From contig JAJZFB010000023.1 in the NCBI GenBank assembly GCA_021805545.1, positions 1-64,000 of the forward strand: a stretch of 64,000 nt of DNA, in the 5' to 3' direction. The notes beneath the pieces are model-generated. The model saw only the letters and a program-made list of their open reading frames with translations. It searched no databases and was not told the DNA's origin. This document shows, one piece after another, positions 40,202 through 48,062 of this stretch. A program made the position numbers and the translations under genes. Every line of letters starts with the position of its first letter. Position 1 is the first letter of the stretch. Origin of the DNA: Pseudomonadota bacterium (GTDB lineage: Bacteria; Pseudomonadota; Alphaproteobacteria; Acetobacterales; Acetobacteraceae).

Positions 40202-42162
40202 TCCCAGAACTTGGCCATTTCGCACTGGCTTGCGCCGTGGCCCTGGCTTTTGCCCAGGGCGTGGTGGGTATTTTCGGACCGTCTTTGCGCGATGCGCGGG
40301 CCTTGTACGCCGCGCCATTGCTGGCCTGCAGCCATTTCGCCGCCTTGGCCGGGTCGTTTCTGGCACTGGTATGGGCGGGTGTGGTGTCCGATTTCACGGT
40401 GGAGAATATCGCCGATTTCTCCTCCTCCGCCACGCCGCTTCTGTACCGGATCACGGGCATATGGGGGAACCATGATGGCTCCATGCTGCTGTGGTGCGTC
40501 ATTCTCTCTCTGTGCGGGCTGGCGGTGGCCTTATTTGGCGGCAATCTGCCCGCAAGCCTGCGCGCGCGGGTGCTGGGTGTGTTGGGGCTTATTTCGGGCG
40601 GCTTCCTGCTCTTTACCCTTACTGTATCCAACCCATTTACTCGGCTCTGGCCGCCGCCGCTGCATGGCGCGGGCATGAACCCGATTTTGCAGGACCCTGG
40701 CCTCGCCTTCCACCCGCCGGTTCTCTACACCGGCTATGTCGGGTTTTCGGTGGCCTTCGCCTTCGCCATCGCCGCGCTTATCGAGGGACGGGTGGATGCC
40801 GCGTTTGGGCGCTGGGTGCGGCCCTGGGCGCTGGTTTCCTGGTGTTTCCTTACCGGCGGCATCGCGCTGGGGAGCTGGTGGAGCTACTACACGCTGGGCT
40901 GGGGCGGGTATTGGTTCTGGGACCCGGTGGAAAACGCCGCTCTGCTGCCCTGGCTCACCGGCACGGCGCTGCTGCATTGCTCCATCGTGGTGGAGAAGCG
41001 TGAAGCGCTCAAGGCCTGGACCGTGCTGCTGGCCATTGCCACCTTCTCGCTCTCGCTTTCCGGCACGTTTCTGGTGCGCTCGGGCATACTCAATTCAGTG
41101 CATAGCTTTGCCGAGGCGCCGAATCAGGGGCTGTTCATTCTGGCCCTGCTGGCAATCACCATTGGCGGCTCTCTGCTGCTGTTTGCCATACGCGCGCCGG
41201 TGCTGGCGGCATCGGGCATTTACGCGCCCATCTCGCGCGAGAGCGCGCTGGTGCTGAACAATGTATTTCTCTGCGCCATTACCGCCGTGGTGTTCACCGG
41301 CACGCTCTACCCGCCTTTCGCCAACCTGCTGTTTGGTGTGCAGCTTTCCGTTGGCGCGCCGTTTTTCAACCAAACTGTTCTACCCCTTGCCGCGCCCATT
41401 ATCATCGCCATGGGGTTCGGCCCGCTGCTGGCCTGGAAGCGGGCGGATTTTGCCCCCGTGCTGCAACGGCTTTATCTGGCCGGCGGCGTGGCGGCCGTGG
41501 TGTTTCTGGTTATGGCGGCCAACCGGCATATCATCGCCGCCTTGGGGCTGGCTGGCGGCGCCTGGGTGGTTATGGCTGCACTTACCGACCTCGCTCAACG
41601 CACGCGGTTGTTCCGTGTGCCCTTGGGGCAGTCCGCGGCACGGTTTTTCACCCTGCCCCGCGCCTCCATTGGCGCGGCGCTGGGGCATATTGGCTTTGGC
41701 GTAACAGTGCTGGGCATTGCGGGCATGACACTGGCGGTGCAAAGCGTGGTTGTACTGCAACCGGGGCAATCCACAAAACTCGGCGGTTATGTTTGGACGC
41801 TGCAGGACATACACAGCGCACCCGGGCCAAATTACACGCAGCGCGTGGCCGATATTACCGTGGCGGACAAAAGCGGCGTGTTCCTCAGGCTGCATCCATC
41901 CCGCCGCTTTTTTGCCGCGCAAGGCACAATCACCAACGACGCCGCCATTCATACAAACGGGTTCAACGACCTTTACGCGGTATTTGCCAGTGAGCTCCCA
42001 GGGGGCGGCGCGGAACTGCGCCTGAACGAGCAGCCCATGGCGCCGGAAATCTGGATTGGCGGGCTCATCATGGCGCTGGGCGGGTTCTTCTCGCTCTCAG
42101 ACCGGCGGCTGCGTGTGGGCGCGCCGGCGCGCAAGCGCGTGGCGGCGGCGGTGGCTTCATGA
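40198..42162 (+). CDS. ccmF: Cytochrome c heme lyase subunit CcmF
   Basis: A 654-residue polytopic membrane protein that ligates heme to apocytochrome c. WGNHDGSMLLWCVILS is an early conserved heme-handling motif, LLYTGYVGFSVAFAFAIAAL-like helices follow, and GWGGYWFWDPVENAALLPWL is the WWD domain near residue 240. The start is ATG 40198; upstream in-frame codons belong to the ccmE reading region. It has about 14 hydrophobic segments. Confidence 0.95.
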   Translation: MIPELGHFALACAVALAFAQGVVGIFGPSLRDARALYAAPLLACSHFAALAGSFLALVWAGVVSDFTVENIADFSSSATPLLYRITGIWGNHDGSMLLWCVILSLCGLAVALFGGNLPASLRARVLGVLGLISGGFLLFTLTVSNPFTRLWPPPLHGAGMNPILQDPGLAFHPPVLYTGYVGFSVAFAFAIAALIEGRVDAAFGRWVRPWALVSWCFLTGGIALGSWWSYYTLGWGGYWFWDPVENAALLPWLTGTALLHCSIVVEKREALKAWTVLLAIATFSLSLSGTFLVRSGILNSVHSFAEAPNQGLFILALLAITIGGSLLLFAIRAPVLAASGIYAPISRESALVLNNVFLCAITAVVFTGTLYPPFANLLFGVQLSVGAPFFNQTVLPLAAPIIIAMGFGPLLAWKRADFAPVLQRLYLAGGVAAVVFLVMAANRHIIAALGLAGGAWVVMAALTDLAQRTRLFRVPLGQSAARFFTLPRASIGAALGHIGFGVTVLGIAGMTLAVQSVVVLQPGQSTKLGGYVWTLQDIHSAPGPNYTQRVADITVADKSGVFLRLHPSRRFFAAQGTITNDAAIHTNGFNDLYAVFASELPGGGAELRLNEQPMAPEIWIGGLIMALGGFFSLSDRRLRVGAPARKRVAAAVAS

Positions 42163-42716
42163 GTCCGTTGCGCCGCCGCCTGTTATTTGGCGTGCCTTTG
42201 GTTCTGGCCGTTGCGGGTGGCGAGGGCTTTTACGTCCTGCTGCGCCGCATGCGGAATAATGAATACGACCCGCATGCCCTGCCCTCTCCGCTTATTGGCA
42301 AGCGGCCGCCCGCGTTTTCGCTGCCCGGCATTGCGGGCATGCGGGGTTTTGCCAATACCGATATCGCGGCACCGCCCAGGCCGATGCTGGTGAACTGGTT
42401 TGCTTCCTGGTGCATGCCCTGCGCCGAGGAGGCGCCGCTTCTCGGTCAGCTCGCGGCTGGGGGGCTGAGCATTTGGGGCATCGCCTATGAGGATGACGCG
42501 AAAAGCCTGCAGGCGTTTTTGGCCCAGAATGGGAATCCCTACCAGCGCCTGGCCAGCGATGCGAGCGGTACCACCGCCATCAATTGGGGCGTTTATGGCG
42601 TGCCTGAGACATATTTCATCGATAAATCGGGCATCGTGCGCTGGCGCTATGCTGGCGCGCTGACACCAGAAATTGTAAAGAGCACGCTCAACCCGTTGCT
42701 GGAGCGTTATTCTTGA
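42159..42716 (+). CDS. ccmG: Thiol:disulfide interchange protein CcmG/DsbE
   Basis: A 185-residue membrane-anchored periplasmic thioredoxin. After one N-terminal helix, FSLPGIAGMRGFAN leads into LVNWFASWCMPCAEEAPLL with the redox C-x2-C (CMPC) near residue 85. GVYGVPETYFIDKSG is the cis-Pro region. It keeps the heme-binding Cys of apocytochromes reduced. It overlaps ccmF and ccmH by 4 nt each. Confidence 0.93.
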   Translation: MSPLRRRLLFGVPLVLAVAGGEGFYVLLRRMRNNEYDPHALPSPLIGKRPPAFSLPGIAGMRGFANTDIAAPPRPMLVNWFASWCMPCAEEAPLLGQLAAGGLSIWGIAYEDDAKSLQAFLAQNGNPYQRLASDASGTTAINWGVYGVPETYFIDKSGIVRWRYAGALTPEIVKSTLNPLLERYS

Positions 42717-43159
42717 GGCGGCTTCTCCTGCTCCTGTGTCTGCTCCCCGCCTTCGCCCTGGCCCAGACCATGATAACGCGAGACGGCGTAACGCTGACAC
42801 CACCGCAAGAAAAACGCGCCGAGGCCGTTGGCGGCCAGTTGCGCTGCCTGGTGTGCCAGAATGAGAGCATCGAGGAGTCCAACGCCAAGCTGGCCGCCCA
42901 GTTGCGCGGGATTATCCGCACGCAGGTAAAACAAGGCGTGCCAGATAAGCAAATTCTGGCTTACATGGTGCAGCGCTACGGTATTTTCGTGCTGTTAAAA
43001 CCGCCATTTTTACCGCTTACCTGGCTGCTCTACGCCATGCCCGTACTGGCGCTGGCGGTAGGGTTCGCCGCTTTCTGGTTTGGGCGGCGGCACGGCAATG
43101 CCCCTAAACCATTGGATGAGGCAGAGGCCGCGCGGCTGGAAGAGTTGTTACGAGAATGA
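42713..43159 (+). CDS. ccmH: Cytochrome c biogenesis protein CcmH
   Basis: A 148-residue membrane protein. A signal-like segment (RRLLLLLCLLPAFALAQ) is followed by LRCLVCQNESIEESNAKLA with the conserved redox LRCxxCQN motif, and later one transmembrane helix (LPLTWLLYAMPVLALAVGF). The start is TTG overlapping the ccmG stop by 4 nt. It acts with CcmG in apocytochrome reduction. Confidence 0.92.
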   Translation: MRRLLLLLCLLPAFALAQTMITRDGVTLTPPQEKRAEAVGGQLRCLVCQNESIEESNAKLAAQLRGIIRTQVKQGVPDKQILAYMVQRYGIFVLLKPPFLPLTWLLYAMPVLALAVGFAAFWFGRRHGNAPKPLDEAEAARLEELLRE

Positions 43160-43779
43160 TTTTGTTCATCATGCTGGGCATTGCCCTGCTGCTTACCGCG
43201 CCGCTTTTATTTGCATTCCGCCGCCCGCGCAAACAGCATAGCCGGCGCGAGGCCGCCCTGGCCTTGCACCGCGCCCAGCTTGCCGAGCTGGCGCGCGACC
43301 GCGAGGACGGACGCATTGGCGAGGTTGAATACAAAGCCGCCATGCTTGAGGTTGAACGCCGCCTGCTGACCGCCGATGCCACCACCATGCCGGAGATGAG
43401 TGGCGATGCCAGGCCGCTGCTCATCGCCACCATCATTGCCATGCCTGTTGCGGCTTTTGCCCTGTACCTGCCAGGCAGCACGTATAACGTGCCATCTGAA
43501 CCGCACTCACAATGGATGGCACAGGAACAAACGGAGCAAACCCGTCTGGCCCAGCTCATCGCCATGCTGCGCGCGCATCTGGCCGGCATTGACCCGAATT
43601 CGGTTGATGCCAGCCAGGGGCAGGCGTATCTGGCTGAAGCATTATCAGAACAGGCCGGGGCCATAACGCCCGAGGCGCTCGCCTTGTTCCGGCAATCGCT
43701 GCTCCATGCGCCGGCAGGCGCAAGCTGGCGGCCACTGGATGAACAGCGCATTGCCCAAGCCACGGGCGCTTCGCCGTAG
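43156..43779 (+). CDS. ccmI: Cytochrome c biogenesis protein CcmI-like
   Basis: A 207-residue protein. An N-terminal membrane helix and [41 protein letters not shown] form the CcmI N-terminal module, and a second helix is at [20 protein letters not shown]. The periplasmic part is short and has only about two TPR-like helices ([30 protein letters not shown]). Full CcmI proteins are often longer, so this is a compact version. It overlaps ccmH by 4 nt. Confidence 0.85.
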   Translation: MILFIMLGIALLLTAPLLFAFRRPRKQHSRREAALALHRAQLAELARDREDGRIGEVEYKAAMLEVERRLLTADATTMPEMSGDARPLLIATIIAMPVAAFALYLPGSTYNVPSEPHSQWMAQEQTEQTRLAQLIAMLRAHLAGIDPNSVDASQGQAYLAEALSEQAGAITPEALALFRQSLLHAPAGASWRPLDEQRIAQATGASP

Positions 43780-43790
43780 GAGACAAGAGC

Positions 43791-43946
43791 ATGGATAAAA
43801 ACATCGATAAGAGCATGGATAAAACCAAGCCTGAAACGGCGCAAAAACCGCTTCCGGAAATGCCCAAGGAAATTGGCGGCCCCACCGGGCCGGAGCCAAC
43901 ACGATATGGCGATTGGGAAAAAAACGGGCGCTGCACCGATTTTTAA
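43791..43946 (+). CDS. DUF1674 / succinate dehydrogenase assembly factor 4-like protein
   Basis: A 51-residue protein too short for common ORF cut-offs. The C-terminal half [20 protein letters not shown] plus GRCTDF is the DUF1674 signature, the family of eukaryotic Sdh8/SDHAF4. Those proteins bind flavinated SdhA and help assembly with SdhB. The N-terminal half is a short Lys/Asp-rich repeat (KNIDKSMDK). It follows ccmI by 11 bp, behind a GGAG site. Its last codon and stop are the beginning of palindrome copy 2. sdhE, the other SDH assembly factor, is 4 kb away. Confidence 0.85.
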   Translation: MDKNIDKSMDKTKPETAQKPLPEMPKEIGGPTGPEPTRYGDWEKNGRCTDF

Positions 43947-43996
43947 GACCAACGGGCATAAAGGATGAGTCATCCTTTATGCCCGTTGGTCTTAAA
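43942..43996. repeat. Perfect palindrome, copy 2 of the covarying hairpin pair
   Basis: Two 27-nt arms (43942-43968, 43970-43996) are perfect reverse complements around a central G at 43969. The core AAAGGATGA/TCATCCTTT and outer ACCAACGG/CCGTTGGT are the same as in copy 1 at 2214-2258. Between them copy 1 has CT paired with AG, while this copy has GC paired with GC. The palindrome includes the stop codon of the SdhAF4-like gene. Both genes around it are on the plus strand. Confidence 0.88.
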
Positions 43997-44029
43997 GCCC
44001 GATGCGCCAATAAGCGGAGGAACCAGGGC

Positions 44030-44326
44030 ATGAATACTCTGAGCATCACATTTCTGGGCGCGGCTTTCGCCATTTTAATCGCGTTTTTCGTGGTGCCGAT
44101 GGTGGCTGGCGGCAGCACCGATATTTGCAAGGATGTCGAGTCTCATGACGTGCAATCCGCCGCCTCAAGCATTGCCGGCAACGATTCGGGGGCGATGTAT
44201 AACGTCATCAACGCCATCGGGCAGGCTGGCGTAACTGGCAATATCGAGCGTTATCAACAGCGCTCGGCCCACCCGAACATTCCGCCCGTGGTAAGCTGCG
44301 CGGCCGCGTTTTGGCGGTCATTATAG
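44030..44326 (+). CDS. Small membrane-anchored protein of unknown function
   Basis: A 98-residue protein. Residues 5-27 (SITFLGAAFAILIAFFVVP) are hydrophobic and serve as a signal anchor, and the rest is soluble with two Cys (DICKDVE and VVSCAAAFW), so a periplasmic disulfide is possible. A GGAGG ribosome site lies 11 nt upstream. I recognise no family. It ends 7 bp before the convergent mfd stop. Its position after the ccm genes suggests but does not prove an envelope role. Confidence 0.6.
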   Translation: MNTLSITFLGAAFAILIAFFVVPMVAGGSTDICKDVESHDVQSAASSIAGNDSGAMYNVINAIGQAGVTGNIERYQQRSAHPNIPPVVSCAAAFWRSL

Positions 44327-44333
44327 GCCCTCG

Positions 44334-47300
44334 TCACGCTGGCTTTTCCAGTTTCGCCAATTTTACCAGGGCGCCCAGCACATCACGGGCAATTTTCATC
44401 CGCGCTGCCACATCCATCTCGCGTGTTACCACCAGCTTTTGGTCTGGCCGCAATTTAACCACGCCGCCGCGGGAGGAAATCCATTGGATCAACCCGGCCG
44501 GGTTGGCAAAATCATTCTTGCGGAAGGCAATCACCATGCCTTTCGGCCCGGCATCCAGCTTCTCCACATTCGCGGCCCGGCAGGCGCGTTTCAACGCCAC
44601 GGTTTCCAGCAGGTTTTCCACCTCGGCCGGTAGCGGGCCAAAGCGGTCCGCCAGTTCGGCGGCCAGCGCCTCGCTCTCGGCATCCGTGCTCAGCGCGCCG
44701 ATGCGCCGGTACAGCCCGAGCCGCACGGGCAGGTCGGCCACGTATGTTTCGGGGATGAGCACCGGCAGGCCGAGGTTGATGTTGGGCGTCCAGTCGCGCT
44801 CCACCACTTTTTCCTTATTGCTGGCGCGCAGCTCGTTCACCGCGTCCTCCAGCATCTGCTGGTACAGCTCGATACCAACTTCGCGGATATGGCCCGATTG
44901 CTCGTCGCCCAGCAAATTGCCCGCGCCGCGCAAATCCAGGTCGTGGCTGGCCAGGGTGAAGCCCGCGCCAAGCTGGTCGAGCGTCTGCATCACTTCCAGC
45001 CGTTTCTCGGCGGCGGCGGAGAGGCGATGCTGCGGCGGCCAGGTAAGGTACGCATAGCCGCGCTGCTTGCCGCGCCCCACACGCCCGCGCAACTGGTACA
45101 GGCTGGCCAGGCCGAACATATCGGCGCGGTGCACAATCAGCGTGTTCACCGCCGGCATATCCAGTCCGGATTCCACGATGTTGGTGGCCAGCAGAATATC
45201 GTATTTACCCTCGCCAAACTCGGTCATTACCCGTTCAAGTTCGGACGGCGCCAGGCGCCCATGCGCGATAACGGTGCGTATATCCGGCGCGATCTCGCGC
45301 AGGCGCGCGGCCACGGAATCCAGATCCTCGATGCGCGGCACAACACAGAAAATCTGCCCGCCACGGAATTTTTCACGCGCGATGGCTTCGCGGATCACCA
45401 GCGAATCAAACGGCATGATGAAGGTACGCACGGCGAGGCGGTCCACCGGCGGGGTGGTGATGAGCGAGAGGTCGCGCACACCGGTAAGCGCAAGCTGTAA
45501 CGTGCGCGGAATGGGCGTGGCGGTGAGGGTGAGCACATGCACGTCGGCTTTAAGCTCTTTCAGCCGCTCCTTATGCTTCACGCCAAAATGCTGCTCTTCA
45601 TCGACGATGAGCAGGCCGAGATCGGCAAATTTCACGCTCTGCGCCATCAACGCATGTGTGCCGATAACAATGTTGATGCCGCCATCGGCCAGGCCGTCGC
45701 GCACCTTTGTGGCGTCCTTGGCGGTAACGAGGCGCGAAAGCTGCGCCACTTTCAGCGGCAGCCCCTCGAACCGCGCGGAAAAGGCGCGGCAATGCTGGCG
45801 CGCGAGCAGCGTGGTGGGCACCACCACCGCCACCTGCGTGCCGGCCATGGCGGCAACGTAAGCCGCGCGCAGCGCCACCTCGGTTTTGCCAAAGCCCACA
45901 TCGCCGCAAATCAGCCGGTCCATGGGCTTGCCGGCAGCAAAATCCTCCAGCACGTCGGCAATGGCCTTCGCCTGGTCCTCGGTCTCGGTATAGGGGAAGC
46001 GGGCGCAGAATTCGGCGAACAACCCGTCTTCCGGTGTCAGCAGCGGGGCCTCGCGCATCTGCCGCTCGGCGGCCAGGCGGATAAGGCCCGCCGCCATGTT
46101 CTGGATACGGTTTTTGGCCTTGGCCTTGCGCGCCTGCCACGAGGCACCGCCGAGCTTGTCGAGCGCCACGCCATCCGTCTCATTACCAAAACGCGAGAGC
46201 AGGTCGATATTCTCAACGGGCAGAAACAGCTTGTCGCCGCCATCGTAAAGCAGTTTCAGGCAGTCATGCGCGGCGCCGTTCACCGTTACCGCTTCCAGCC
46301 CCGCATAGCGGCCAATGCCATGGTCCTGGTGCACCACCAGGTCGCCTTCCTCAATCTCCGTCGCGTCGGCGATAAACTGGTCGGCGCGTTTCTTGCGCTT
46401 GGGCGGGCGGGCGATGCGGCTGCCGAGAAGGTCCTGCTCCGAAACCACCGCCAGGCGGCCGGTTACAAAGCCCCGCTCCAAGGGCAGTACGGCCAGCGCC
46501 ACCACGCCCGGCGGCAGGGCGCGGGCTTCGTCGGCGGTGGCGATGGGGCGTATATCGCGCAGCCCATGCTCTTTCAGCATCAGCGTCAGGCGCTCGCGCG
46601 AGCCAAAGCTCCAGGCGGCGAGAATAACGGTACGGCCAGAAGCCGCCCATTTGCCCTTCAGCCCGGCAAACCCGTCCATGGCCGCCATGGGCTGGCCGGT
46701 GAGGATAGGGCCGGGGCGGCCGCCAATATCCACGCCCTGCGCCCCGCCATCGGGGCGGGAGAATGGCGTAATCTCGAAGCACGGCCCCTTGGCCAAGGCG
46801 GCGTCCCAGCCCTCGCGGTCCAGGTACAACATGCCGGGCGGGATGGGGCGGTAGATTGGCTCGCCCGCCCGCGCCGGGGTGCGGCGCTCGGCGTAATGGT
46901 CGGCAATCAGCTCCAGCCGCGCCGCCACGGCGCCCTCGGCCTGGTGGTCCAGGCTTACCGAGGCACCGGGGAGATAATCGAAAATACTCTCCATGGTCTC
47001 GGCGAAAAGCGGCCCGTAATGCTCGATGCCGGGGTGGCGATGGCCTTCTGAGACGGAAGCATAGAGCGGGTCCTTCACAGATTCCGGCCCGAACAGCTCG
47101 CGCCAATTGGTGCGGAAGCGCGCGATGGAAGCGGAATCGAACGCCACTTCCGAGGCGGGATGAAATTCCAGCACCGGCACAGCCTCGCCGGAACGCTGGG
47201 TCTCGGGGTCGAAGCGGCGGATGCTCTCGATCTCATCGCCAAACAGGTCGATGCGCACCGGGGCGGCGGCACCGGCGGGAAAAACGTCCAGAATCCCGCC

Positions 47301-47759
47301 ACGGCGGGAGAATTCCCCTGCCTCCATCACCGTGCCGGTATGGCGGTAGCCGTCAGCCTCCAGGAAGGCGGCAATATCGGACAGAGACACAGCATCGCCC
47401 TTGGCCAGCCGCATGCCAGCTCCCGCCAGCACCGCGCGTGGCGGCAGTTTTTGCAGCGCCGCGTTGGCGGTGGTCAGCACAATACGCTTGGCCCCGGGCA
47501 AGGCCTGCAACCGGCTCAGCGCGGCAATACGGTCGGCAATAATCCCGGCATTGGGAGAAACGCGGTCATAAGGCAGGCAGTCCCACGCGGGGAACGCCAC
47601 AACCTCTATCTCCGGCCCGAAAAAAGCAATCTGTTCGGCCAAGGCGGCCAGGCGCGTGTCATCGCGCGCGATATGCAGAACCGTCCCGTCATGCTCGCCC
47701 GCGCGGCGCACCAGCACCAGCGCGTCCACCCCCTCCGGGGCACCGTAAACAGGAATCAT
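44334..47759 (-). CDS. mfd: Transcription-repair coupling factor
   Basis: A 1141-residue SF2 translocase that removes stalled RNA polymerase and recruits UvrA. The N-terminal UvrB-like domain covers residues 1-~330 (YDRVSPNAGIIADRIAALS). The RNA-polymerase-interacting domain follows (EIEEGDLVVHQDHGIGRYAGL near 500). The helicase motifs are GDVGFGKTEVALRAAY (Walker A), VDEEQHFGVKHK (DEEQ box), TLTATPIPRTLQLAL and QLRGRVGRGKQRGYAYL. The TRCF C-terminal domain is complete. The start overlaps the sdhE stop (ATGA), so sdhE-mfd form an operon. Confidence 0.96.
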   Translation of the reverse strand: MIPVYGAPEGVDALVLVRRAGEHDGTVLHIARDDTRLAALAEQIAFFGPEIEVVAFPAWDCLPYDRVSPNAGIIADRIAALSRLQALPGAKRIVLTTANAALQKLPPRAVLAGAGMRLAKGDAVSLSDIAAFLEADGYRHTGTVMEAGEFSRRGGILDVFPAGAAAPVRIDLFGDEIESIRRFDPETQRSGEAVPVLEFHPASEVAFDSASIARFRTNWRELFGPESVKDPLYASVSEGHRHPGIEHYGPLFAETMESIFDYLPGASVSLDHQAEGAVAARLELIADHYAERRTPARAGEPIYRPIPPGMLYLDREGWDAALAKGPCFEITPFSRPDGGAQGVDIGGRPGPILTGQPMAAMDGFAGLKGKWAASGRTVILAAWSFGSRERLTLMLKEHGLRDIRPIATADEARALPPGVVALAVLPLERGFVTGRLAVVSEQDLLGSRIARPPKRKKRADQFIADATEIEEGDLVVHQDHGIGRYAGLEAVTVNGAAHDCLKLLYDGGDKLFLPVENIDLLSRFGNETDGVALDKLGGASWQARKAKAKNRIQNMAAGLIRLAAERQMREAPLLTPEDGLFAEFCARFPYTETEDQAKAIADVLEDFAAGKPMDRLICGDVGFGKTEVALRAAYVAAMAGTQVAVVVPTTLLARQHCRAFSARFEGLPLKVAQLSRLVTAKDATKVRDGLADGGINIVIGTHALMAQSVKFADLGLLIVDEEQHFGVKHKERLKELKADVHVLTLTATPIPRTLQLALTGVRDLSLITTPPVDRLAVRTFIMPFDSLVIREAIAREKFRGGQIFCVVPRIEDLDSVAARLREIAPDIRTVIAHGRLAPSELERVMTEFGEGKYDILLATNIVESGLDMPAVNTLIVHRADMFGLASLYQLRGRVGRGKQRGYAYLTWPPQHRLSAAAEKRLEVMQTLDQLGAGFTLASHDLDLRGAGNLLGDEQSGHIREVGIELYQQMLEDAVNELRASNKEKVVERDWTPNINLGLPVLIPETYVADLPVRLGLYRRIGALSTDAESEALAAELADRFGPLPAEVENLLETVALKRACRAANVEKLDAGPKGMVIAFRKNDFANPAGLIQWISSRGGVVKLRPDQKLVVTREMDVAARMKIARDVLGALVKLAKLEKPA

Positions 47760-48031
47760 GTGCGGTTCAGCGCCGCCTCGCGTATGCGGCGGAGCATAAG
47801 GCTGTCGGCATAGGCGGGAATGGGTTTGCGCCCTGTCAGCCAGTCTGCCAGCTCGGCATCGGGAAATTCCATGACGCCTTCCAGCTCATCGAGTTCCGCC
47901 TCGGTCATGCCCGCGATTCGCGCTTTCACGAAATCGCCAATCAGCAAATCATTCTCATACGTGCCCCGGTGCTGGGCGCGGTAGATAAGGCGGCGGCGGC
48001 GATTATCGAGTGGTGGCGTGTCGTCTGTCAT
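47756..48031 (-). CDS. sdhE: FAD assembly factor SdhE
   Basis: A 91-residue YgfY/SDHAF2-family protein that promotes covalent attachment of FAD to SdhA. RRRRLIYRAQHRGTYENDLLIGDF holds the conserved RGxxE motif (RGTYE) near residue 23, and FPDAELADWLTGRKPIP is the typical C-terminal block. The ATG at 48031 is chosen; a Met 11 codons upstream would overlap the divergent recG start. The sdhE-mfd order next to recG is common in Alphaproteobacteria. Confidence 0.92.
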   Translation of the reverse strand: MTDDTPPLDNRRRRLIYRAQHRGTYENDLLIGDFVKARIAGMTEAELDELEGVMEFPDAELADWLTGRKPIPAYADSLMLRRIREAALNRT

Positions 48032-48062
48032 GGTCGGCTTGCGGTATAGGCGCGGTTTGGCC

